Shown: piece after piece, positions 6,549-12,927 of the stretch | Numbering within the stretch: the first letter of the stretch is position 1 | Layout of the letters: every line of letters begins with the position of its first letter | Translations under genes and position numbers: made by a program | NCBI GenBank assembly: GCA_964467615.1 | Contig: CAYXRK010000106.1 | Location: forward strand, 1 to 16,199 | Direction: 5' to 3' | Length of the DNA stretch: 16,199 nucleotides | Origin: CAYXRK01 sp964467615 | Lineage (GTDB): Bacteria; Hydrogenedentota; Hydrogenedentia; Hydrogenedentales; GCA-2746185 | The notes under the pieces: generated by a model | What the model was told of the DNA's origin: nothing | What the model saw: only the letters and a program-made list of their open reading frames with translations | Databases searched by the model: none

Positions 6549-8266
6549 TGGGCGGCCCCGTATCAAGCGTGCTTTGGTCGCTGTGGTTGCGCAACCGCTG
6601 GGCGCTTGTGTTGTTGACGGTGTCCTCGGTAGCGGGTTGCGCGGCGCTGTACGTGGCGCGCGCCTTGGGACTCAAGGAGGACCCTGTCGAGACGCTGTCG
6701 TGGGCGCTGTTGTTCCTCCCCGTCATCATAGGAGCAGCATCGATACTCTTGATTCACAGTGACGCGGACCGGCTTGAGATGGTATTGCCGCGCCGCTTGC
6801 TGCGCATGCCGATTCATTCGTGGAAACTCGCTGCCGCGTTCCTCGCCTACTCGGCGGCGGCCATTGGCGTTGTGAGTTTGGGGGCGACCGTCGCCGTCAG
6901 GCTCGCGTTCAAACCGGAATTGACCTGGTGGGCCGCCCCCGCGGCCGCGGTCATGCTCACGCTCGCGCTCGCCGCCTGGGCGATGGGTCAAAAGGAAGGC
7001 GACCCGAAGACCGCGCTCGTCACCTTTCTGCTCATCTTCGCGCCGGCGGCATGGCTTATTCGATCCGGGGCGTTGGACTCGATATCTCCCATAGCCGGCG
7101 TGCTGGGTTTCGTCGCCCTCCTCTGCGCGATTTACGCGCTCGCGGTTGCCGCGCTCACGATCAATCGGCGTGGAGGTCTGCCCGAACTCCTCGCGTTTTC
7201 CTTCGGGGTCAAGGCCTCACCGCGCACGTTGCGTTTGGCCGACATTCCCGCGTTCAAGTCGGCCTGGCGGGCGCAGCTCTGGTACGAATGGCGCCAGTTC
7301 GGCTGGCAGTTGCCTGTGGCCCTAACAGCGGTGCTAGTCGGTTATTTCGTGGGGATGCCATCACTTACTTCGCTATTCGCCGTCGAAGATATCAAGACCG
7401 GGACCTCGACTCGCGGAGTTCTCGCGGTCGACTGGTTGTCGAGTCCCCAGTTCGTCGTCACCGGCATGCAAATCGGCGCGTTGCTCGCCGGAATGTTCGC
7501 AGGCGGCTACATGTTCATGCGCGCCGGATATTGGAACACCAAGTCGACCTACTTGATGACGCGCCCCACGCGCACTTCAATGCTTGCCAACGCGCGCGCC
7601 GCGATGTTCGCATCGAGCACCCTCGCCGGGGTCCTCGTCTTGTCCGCGCTACTCGCTGCGGTCATCGCGATCACCCAAGCCAGAGGCGACATAACGGGCA
7701 TCGTCAATTTCCTCGCGCACGGGTTCGAACGCAAGGGAATTCCGGACGCCGCAATCGTCCTTTTTTTCATCGGCTCGCTCGGCGTACTAATGTGGACTGC
7801 GCTTTGGTCGGTCAATCTCGGCTACGGACTGGCCGTGTTCGCTGGAATTTATCTCCCCGGCGCGGGTGTTGCATGGCTGCTCGTGCACGGCGGTACGATC
7901 GACGAAGATAGCGGCAAGTCCATCACACAATATGCGGGTTGGGCGGCCTCCGGCGCGCTCGTCGTATCAGTCCTTTGTGTCGTTGCCGCGAGCGCCCGCG
8001 CGCGCGTCCTGGGCCTGCGCGCGGTCGCGGTCGCGCTCCTGCTCTGGATCGTGCTGGCCGCCGCATTCGTCGCATACGGAACGTTGTGGCAAACCATCGA
8101 AGAAATGACCGGCGTGTCGCCACAGTTCGCCGCGACGCTAAACCACATGGAAGGCGGCACCTGGCCCCACCCCATCGACTGGTACTTGTGGGCCGGCCTT
8201 TTGCTCCTCCCCCTCGCGCCGCTGTTCAGCCATCCCTACTTGCTTGATCGCACCCGGCACCAATAG
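6548..8266 (+). CDS. ABC-2 type transporter permease, large polytopic membrane protein
   Basis: This 572-aa hydrophobic protein has about 13-14 candidate membrane segments, for example residues 19-40, 50-69, 92-120 and 127-147, several between 150 and 240, and pairs up to WYLWAGLLLLPLAPLF near the end. Its ATG overlaps the last base of the ATPase stop, so it is the permease partner. At 572 aa with this many segments it looks like two six-helix units joined in one chain, so the transporter may need only one permease chain with two ATPases. A soluble-looking, tryptophan-rich stretch near residue 240 (SAWRAQLWYEWRQFGW) separates the halves. I cannot assign a substrate. The gene ends 15 bp from the end of the convergent sugar permease gene. 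Confidence 0.8.
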   Translation: MGGPVSSVLWSLWLRNRWALVLLTVSSVAGCAALYVARALGLKEDPVETLSWALLFLPVIIGAASILLIHSDADRLEMVLPRRLLRMPIHSWKLAAAFLAYSAAAIGVVSLGATVAVRLAFKPELTWWAAPAAAVMLTLALAAWAMGQKEGDPKTALVTFLLIFAPAAWLIRSGALDSISPIAGVLGFVALLCAIYALAVAALTINRRGGLPELLAFSFGVKASPRTLRLADIPAFKSAWRAQLWYEWRQFGWQLPVALTAVLVGYFVGMPSLTSLFAVEDIKTGTSTRGVLAVDWLSSPQFVVTGMQIGALLAGMFAGGYMFMRAGYWNTKSTYLMTRPTRTSMLANARAAMFASSTLAGVLVLSALLAAVIAITQARGDITGIVNFLAHGFERKGIPDAAIVLFFIGSLGVLMWTALWSVNLGYGLAVFAGIYLPGAGVAWLLVHGGTIDEDSGKSITQYAGWAASGALVVSVLCVVAASARARVLGLRAVAVALLLWIVLAAAFVAYGTLWQTIEEMTGVSPQFAATLNHMEGGTWPHPIDWYLWAGLLLLPLAPLFSHPYLLDRTRHQ

Positions 8267-8281
8267 CGAAGAGGCCCCCGG

Positions 8282-9235
8282 CTATCGCGCCTGCCCCGCC
8301 CGTTGCAGCCACACCGCCGCAATAATAATCGCCGCCTTCAGCATCCACTGCACGTTCTCGTCGACGTTGTTAAGCCCAAGAATATTCGACACGATCCCCA
8401 ACGCCAGCGCGCCAACGAGCGTGCCGCTCACCCCGCCCCTTCCGCCCATCAGGCTCGTCCCGCCGATGACCGCCGCGGCGATGGCGTCGAGTTCATAGGC
8501 CGTCCCCGCCTTCGGGTCGCCCTGCTGCGTCTCGCACGCATGCAGCACGCCTGCGATTCCGGCAATCACGCCCGACAAGAGGTACACGCGCGCCTTCACG
8601 AAATCGACGCTTATTCCCGACAGCCGCGCCGTTTCCTCGTTGCCGCCCACCGCGCGAAGGTATCTGCCGAAACGCGTCCCATTGAGCAGCACGAGACACA
8701 CTGCGGTCACCGCAAGAAACACCGCCACAACGAACGGCTTTTGCCCGACGAAATCCACAAACGCGCGCGTCCGTTCGTCCCACCCGACCGCGACCGTCTC
8801 ATTGCCGGTCCACCACCGCGCCAACCCGCGCGCGCCGATCATCGCGGCCAGCGTCACCACAAAAGGCTGCAATCGCAGGCGCGTCACCACAAGCCCCGAC
8901 GCCAGCCCGAACGCGCTCGTCAGCAGCAGCGCCAACGCGACCGCCAATACCGGCGACGCCTCGTTCGTCGCGAACGTATACGCGAACACGGTCCCGGATA
9001 GCGCGAGCAACGATCCCACCGAAAGGTCGATACCGCCCGAGATAATCACGAGCGTCATGCCCATCGCCAGAATCCCGATGTCCGAAATCTGCCGCAGCAC
9101 GTTGGCAAGGTTCGCGGTCTTCCAAAAAATCGGGAAGCCGTCCTGACGCGGCGAGAACACCGTCGCAAGAATCACGACAAACGCGAGCGTAACCAACGGA
9201 CGCAGCCACTCGCGCTGGGCCTTGAAGCGTAACAT
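8282..9235 (-). CDS. RbsC-like sugar ABC transporter permease
   Basis: This 317-aa inner-membrane protein belongs to the ribose/xylose/galactose-type permease family (branched-chain amino-acid/ribose permease fold). The hallmark GGIDLSVGS (67-75) is present, as is the cytoplasmic coupling region near GGNEETARLSGISV and the GGTSLMGGRGGVSGTLVGA stretch. About 8-10 hydrophobic segments are visible, the normal number for the family. The ATG at 9235 is chosen because the first membrane segment follows it at the usual distance; upstream in-frame codons give an Arg/Pro-rich stretch. No strong ribosome site is seen. Its usual partners, a double-domain RbsA-type ATPase and a periplasmic binding protein, are absent on both sides: one flank is the ABC-2 permease, the other a divergent decarboxylase. 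It must use partners encoded elsewhere or be a leftover. Confidence 0.9.
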   Translation of the reverse strand: MLRFKAQREWLRPLVTLAFVVILATVFSPRQDGFPIFWKTANLANVLRQISDIGILAMGMTLVIISGGIDLSVGSLLALSGTVFAYTFATNEASPVLAVALALLLTSAFGLASGLVVTRLRLQPFVVTLAAMIGARGLARWWTGNETVAVGWDERTRAFVDFVGQKPFVVAVFLAVTAVCLVLLNGTRFGRYLRAVGGNEETARLSGISVDFVKARVYLLSGVIAGIAGVLHACETQQGDPKAGTAYELDAIAAAVIGGTSLMGGRGGVSGTLVGALALGIVSNILGLNNVDENVQWMLKAAIIIAAVWLQRAGQAR

Positions 9236-9266
9236 CCAAACAGAGTAGCAGGACGACCGCGGCGTT

Positions 9267-9286
9267 GGCAGCCGAGGGCGGCTGCC
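9267..9286. repeat. GC-rich hairpin in the divergent intergenic region
   Basis: GGCAGCC and GGCTGCC form a perfect 7-bp stem with a 6-nt loop (gagggc). It lies between the sugar permease and decarboxylase starts. It could be an operator, a transcript hairpin or a member of a dispersed palindromic repeat; nothing here decides which. Confidence 0.55.
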
Positions 9287-9364
9287 CCACACGCGTTGGC
9301 GTTACTTGAGCGCGCGCTCGGAATCCGTGACAATCGCGGCATCCGGACGATGACGAGGTGCGCG

Positions 9365-11092
9365 ATGCCGAAGACCATGACCGTCGGAAAATACTTGATC
9401 CATCGGCTCGAAGAGCTTGGCGTCAACCACGTCTTCGGCATTCCGGGCGACTACATCCTCAGCTTCTACGACCTCCTCGTCGAAAGCCGCGTAAAGATCG
9501 TCGGCACCTGCACCGAAGCCGGCGCGGGTTTCGCGGCGGACGCCTACGCCCGCGTAAACGGCCTCGGCGTCGTCTGCGTCACCTATTGCGTCGGCGGGCT
9601 AAACGCGCTGAACGCCGTCGCGGGCGCGTATGCCGAGAAGTCGCCCGTTTTGCTCATCAGCGGCGCACCCGGCCTCGGCGAACGCGCTCGCTCGCCGCTC
9701 CTTCATCACAAAGTGCGCGACTACAACACCCAGCGCCTCATCTTCGAGAAAGTCTGCGTTGCCGCCGAAGCCATCGAAGACCCGCGCTCCGCCCCGCGCC
9801 AAATCGACGACACCATCGAGGCCTGCCTGCGCGCCAAACGGCCCGTGTACCTCGAGCTGCCGCGCGACATCGTCAAACTCCCCTGTGCTTCGCCTTCGCC
9901 CTGGAAACGGGAACGCGAGAAAAGCGACCGCGCCGTTTTGCGCGAGGCACTCGACGAGGCCGCCGCGATGCTCCGCAAAGCGAAGCGCCCGGTCGTCCTC
10001 GCGGGCGTCGAGGTCCATCGTTTCGGCCTGCAAGACGCCCTCGTCGAATTCGTCGAGAAATCGGGACTGCCCGTGGCCGCAACGCTCCTCGGCAAGTCGA
10101 ACATCCGCGAGAACCACCCGAACTACCTCGGCGTTTACGAAGGCGCGATGGGCCGCGAAGACGTGCGCAAACGCGTCGAGGCCGCCGATTGCGTCCTCAT
10201 CCTCGGCGCGTTCATGACCGACATCAACCTCGGCATCCACACCGCGAAACTCGACGTCGCCATGACCATCAACGCGACCTCGGAGCACATCGCGATCAAG
10301 CACCATCAGTACGAAGCTGTCGCGCTGCGCCATTTCATCGAAGGATTGACCAAGGCGGACATCGGCCCGAAGCGCCGCCACGGCGTTCCCGCGAAACAAG
10401 CGCCGGGACCCTTCAAGCCCCGGCCCAACGCGCCCATCACCATCGCCCGCTTCTTCGCGCGCATGAACGAATACCTGCAAGAAAACACAATCGTGATCGC
10501 GGACATCGGCGACAGCCTCTTCGGCGCGGCGGACCTCACGATTCATCGCCGCACCGAATTCCTAAGCCCCGCGTATTACACCTCGATGGGCTTCGCCATT
10601 CCCGCCGCGCTCGGGGCGCAAATGAACAAGCCGCGCTCGCGCCCCATTGTCTTCGTGGGCGACGGCGCGTTTCAAATGACCGGCCAGGAACTCTCGAGCA
10701 TCGCGAAGGAAGGTCTCAACCCGATTGTCTTCGTGCTCAACAACAAGGGCTACAGCACCGAACGTTTCATCAACGACGGTCCCTACAACGACATCCGCGA
10801 TTGGGCCTTCCACAAATGGCCCGAACTCCTCGGCGCGGGCTGGGGCGCGGAAGTCCGCACCGAAGGCCAATTCGAGGCCGTGCTCGATCACGCATGGCGC
10901 AACACCAAGGCGTTCTCCATCATCAATGTCCACCTCGATCCCTACGACCGCTCGAAAGCCATGGAACGACTTGGCAAACGTCTCGGCCAAGAAGCCGGGT
11001 TGAAACGATCCACACCCAAATCCCCAAGCGCCCGAAAAAATAAATCCCCCTCCGGGACTACCGAAGGGGGCAGTATCAAAATCCCCCTTTGA
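9365..11092 (+). CDS. Pyruvate/indolepyruvate decarboxylase-like ThDP-dependent 2-keto-acid decarboxylase
   Basis: This 575-aa cytoplasmic enzyme should convert a 2-keto acid to an aldehyde and CO2 using thiamine diphosphate and Mg2+. Residues known from pyruvate decarboxylase are in place: Asp29 in GIPGDY, Glu51 in CTEAGAGFAADAYAR, the His114-His115 pair, the ThDP motif GDG (432-434) with NN (459-460), and Glu466 in NNKGYSTE. After this comes INDGPYNDIRDW, very close to pyruvate decarboxylase. The His pair and Glu466 separate it from acetolactate synthase and similar carboligases. Whether pyruvate, indolepyruvate or another acid is used cannot be told. The ATG at 9365 follows GAGGTG by 4 nt; ATG at 9350 is an alternative. 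The last 30 or so residues are Lys/Ser/Pro-rich, unlike the family, and are encoded by palindromic repeat DNA, so the original stop was probably lost. Confidence 0.88.
   Translation: MPKTMTVGKYLIHRLEELGVNHVFGIPGDYILSFYDLLVESRVKIVGTCTEAGAGFAADAYARVNGLGVVCVTYCVGGLNALNAVAGAYAEKSPVLLISGAPGLGERARSPLLHHKVRDYNTQRLIFEKVCVAAEAIEDPRSAPRQIDDTIEACLRAKRPVYLELPRDIVKLPCASPSPWKREREKSDRAVLREALDEAAAMLRKAKRPVVLAGVEVHRFGLQDALVEFVEKSGLPVAATLLGKSNIRENHPNYLGVYEGAMGREDVRKRVEAADCVLILGAFMTDINLGIHTAKLDVAMTINATSEHIAIKHHQYEAVALRHFIEGLTKADIGPKRRHGVPAKQAPGPFKPRPNAPITIARFFARMNEYLQENTIVIADIGDSLFGAADLTIHRRTEFLSPAYYTSMGFAIPAALGAQMNKPRSRPIVFVGDGAFQMTGQELSSIAKEGLNPIVFVLNNKGYSTERFINDGPYNDIRDWAFHKWPELLGAGWGAEVRTEGQFEAVLDHAWRNTKAFSIINVHLDPYDRSKAMERLGKRLGQEAGLKRSTPKSPSARKNKSPSGTTEGGSIKIPL
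11046..11070. repeat. Imperfect palindrome in the decarboxylase 3' tail
   Basis: CCCCCTCCGG and CCGAAGGGGG pair at 9 of 10 positions around gacta. It is inside the last codons of the decarboxylase frame and directly before a second palindromic element. It could act as a bidirectional terminator hairpin between the convergent genes, but no T-run follows on either side. Confidence 0.55.
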
Positions 11093-11124
11093 AGGGGGTG
11101 CCGCGCGATAGCGTGGCGGGGGAT
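11081..11124. repeat. 44-bp palindromic intergenic element
   Basis: The element starts ATCCCCC and ends GGGGGAT, forming terminal inverted repeats. Inside are two hairpins: CCCCCTT/AAGGGGG (11082-11097) and GCCGCGC/GCGTGGC with loop gata (11100-11117, one G.T pair). The layout is that of a REP/MITE-like dispersed repeat. The stop codon of the decarboxylase (11090-11092) lies within it. Confidence 0.6.
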
Positions 11125-11146
11125 GTATGGACTACTCCAAAAGCCT

Positions 11147-11758
11147 CTACTGTTGCTTGCGCCGCCGATACGCCATCCCGGCCAGCCCAATCCCGAACAG
11201 CGAGATCGTCGCGGGTTCCGGAATCGGCGGATTCTCGATCGGGCCCTCTCCCAAACCAATGTTCGCCTGCTGGGTGATGATGTCAAGACGATAGTCGCCC
11301 GGCTTGCCAACGCCGAAGTTCTGTTGGTCAAAACCAGCGCGCGCGTCCGATTCGGTAATGTTAAAATCCCCGATCGCGACTGTGTACGTCCCGACCGTGA
11401 CAAATACATCGAAGAACGAATCAAAACTACTTGTCGATCCGTTGGTATCGTTGACCAAGTTGTCATCGTCATTCGACGCCAACAAGGCGTTCGCGCCATT
11501 GCTTGGATCCGATCCCGCGAAAAGAAAAATCTCCGAATCCAACCCGCTCGCGCCGTTTCCAAAATCGATGTCCATGGCCAGGACATCGAAGGAAACCGTG
11601 TCGTCGGCATCAATCGTAAACGTGTACCAATCGATCGTCGCGAATTCGCTGCTGTCCCCGAATTCGGTGATTGTACCGCTGACCGATAAAAGATTGGCCG
11701 ACGCGGGGATCGCGGCGCCAAGCATTAACACAAGAGCCAGCCCGATACGAAATTTCAT
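11147..11758 (-). CDS. PEP-CTERM sorted exported protein
   Basis: This 203-aa protein is exported and processed at the cell surface. A signal peptide is evident (1-22, MKFRIGLALVLMLG then AIPASAN, cleavage near ASA). The C-terminus has PEP (180-182), a hydrophobic segment (184-196) and RRRK (198-201): a PEP-CTERM signal recognised by exosortase, normally in bacteria making extracellular polysaccharide. The middle is acidic and beta-rich, with GTYTVAIGDFNITESD (123-138), like small beta-sandwich (DVUA0089/PPC-type) domains; that match is from memory. The ATG at 11758 is preferred to upstream starts because GGAGG lies 7 nt before it and the signal peptide starts there. A sigma-54-type promoter sits about 40 nt upstream. 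The exosortase gene is not in this window. Confidence 0.88.
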   Translation of the reverse strand: MKFRIGLALVLMLGAAIPASANLLSVSGTITEFGDSSEFATIDWYTFTIDADDTVSFDVLAMDIDFGNGASGLDSEIFLFAGSDPSNGANALLASNDDDNLVNDTNGSTSSFDSFFDVFVTVGTYTVAIGDFNITESDARAGFDQQNFGVGKPGDYRLDIITQQANIGLGEGPIENPPIPEPATISLFGIGLAGMAYRRRKQQ

Positions 11759-11777
11759 CTTCCTTCCTCCCAAACAT

Positions 11778-11790
11778 TGAAACCGTTTCA
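11778..11790. promoter_or_regulatory. 13-bp palindrome over the predicted transcription start
   Basis: TGAAAC-C-GTTTCA has perfect 6-bp arms. It spans roughly -4 to +9 relative to the start expected from the sigma-54 promoter of the PEP-CTERM gene. It resembles operators of LacI-type repressors in general form. A repressor site is possible; no regulator gene is nearby. Confidence 0.35.
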
Positions 11791-11796
11791 CAACGG

Positions 11797-11812
11797 AGCA
11801 AGGTCCGTGCCG
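11797..11812 (-). promoter_or_regulatory. Sigma-54 (RpoN) promoter of the PEP-CTERM gene
   Basis: On the minus strand the sequence is CGGCACGGACCTTGCT, against consensus TGGCACG-N4-TTGCT. Only the first T differs, and the essential GG-N10-GC spacing is exact. The predicted start near 11786 gives a leader of about 28 nt that contains the strong GGAGG. Control of PEP-CTERM genes by RpoN with the PrsK/PrsR pair is known from other bacteria, so this fits. Confidence 0.75.
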
Positions 11813-11891
11813 CGATACCGACACAATCTGATAACTCAAGCCACGGCAACTAGTTACGAGGTAATCCTGCACTTCTGCCGTTGCGATTTCG

Positions 11892-11913
11892 GCCAATTTT
11901 AGTTGAAATTGGC
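11892..11913. promoter_or_regulatory. Inverted repeat upstream of the sigma-54 promoter, possible activator site
   Basis: GCCAATTT and AAATTGGC are perfect 8-bp arms separated by tagttg. It lies about 80-100 bp upstream of the -24 element, a normal distance for an enhancer site bound by a sigma-54 activator. The assignment rests on position and symmetry only. Confidence 0.4.
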
Positions 11914-12010
11914 GGCTAATGTGTGTCAACTGTGAAAAACTTGTGCCGTCCCGTCCCCTCCGGCAATCTCAATCCAGTGACATCGGAATAGTCCCCGCTT
12001 GACCCTGCTG

Positions 12011-12763
12011 CTACTCCAGTATCGCCACTACCCGAGCGGGTGCGGCGCTCGCCCCTTTTATCTTGAGGGGAAAACAGGCGACCTTGAACCCCGTCGGCGG
12101 AAGCTGCACTAAGTTCACCAGCCGTTCGATCTGCGAGTACGCCAAGTCGCACTGATGCGCCTCCCAAAAAATTCCCTTCGCCTGCTTCGTGATGGCCTCC
12201 TGCGCCTGCAAATGTAGCGGTCTGTCCCAGCCCCACGCATCGATGCCCATTACGCGGACGCCCTGCTCGTACAACCACCTCGTACATTCGCCCGTCGCGC
12301 CGCAACCGTGCATCATGTAATCCGGCTGGCCATAGAACCGGTCGCCGTTCCACTGCACCAGCACGATGTCGAGCGGCCCGAGCGTGTGGCCAATCGCACG
12401 CAACGCCGCCTGCGCGTCCGCCGCCGTCACGGGATCGCCGTCCGCCTTGTGGGTCATGTCCAGCTTCACGCCGTCCGAAAAGAACCACTCCAGCGGCAAC
12501 TCGTCAATCGTCATCGCCGGCGCGCCCTGGATGCGGCTGTTGTAATGGTACGGCGCATCGACGTGCGTCACCCCGTGCGTGTTTAGCTGCTTGATGCTCT
12601 CGACCGCCCAGCCCTCGCCGTCCCGCAACAGCGCCCTCGGCACGCCCATCATCTGCTCCACCTGCGCCGCCCCCGCCGCGTGATCGAGATACTCAATCTC
12701 CGCCCGATCCACCGGCGAGCGGTCCGTCGTTTCAATAAAAGTCGAAAGGTCAACAATTCTCAT
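12011..12763 (-). CDS. Cyclase family protein (kynurenine formamidase-like metal hydrolase)
   Basis: This 250-aa protein belongs to the cyclase family (PF04199 type), metal-dependent amide or ester hydrolases that include bacterial kynurenine formamidase. The metal-binding motif reads HGVTHVDAPYH: His63, His67, Asp69 and His73, matching HxGTHxDxPxH. Further family-like stretches are GIDAWGWDRPLH and the C-terminal PPTGFKVACFPLKIKGASAAPARVVAIL. The start ATG at 12763 gives the usual MRIVDLST opening; only a weak GGGA lies upstream. No other tryptophan-degradation gene is present, so a kynurenine role is not supported and the substrate stays open. It is divergent from the sulfatase-like gene and 252 bp upstream of the PEP-CTERM gene on the same strand, whose own promoter makes co-transcription unnecessary. 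Confidence 0.88.
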   Translation of the reverse strand: MRIVDLSTFIETTDRSPVDRAEIEYLDHAAGAAQVEQMMGVPRALLRDGEGWAVESIKQLNTHGVTHVDAPYHYNSRIQGAPAMTIDELPLEWFFSDGVKLDMTHKADGDPVTAADAQAALRAIGHTLGPLDIVLVQWNGDRFYGQPDYMMHGCGATGECTRWLYEQGVRVMGIDAWGWDRPLHLQAQEAITKQAKGIFWEAHQCDLAYSQIERLVNLVQLPPTGFKVACFPLKIKGASAAPARVVAILE

Positions 12764-12927
12764 CCGATTATTCCCATCACCTGTCCATCATTCCCGATAG
12801 CGCCTGTTTTGACAAAACCGGCGCGCCTCAGCGCCAATCGCTCGCCCCCGAGGATTGATTTCTCAAAGGTCGATTGCGTAACGTTTGCCGGGCGGACGGT
12901 GACGCAAGCCGAAACGAAAACAAGTCT

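Noticed and set aside
9358..11043. 561-codon plus-strand frame overlapping the decarboxylase
   Set aside because: The product is extremely Arg/Pro/His-rich with no domain, while the overlapping frame carries all decarboxylase motifs.
11759..11929. 57-residue N-terminal extension of the PEP-CTERM protein
   Set aside because: The signal peptide begins at the ATG at 11758, which has a strong ribosome site, and the extension would cover the sigma-54 promoter.
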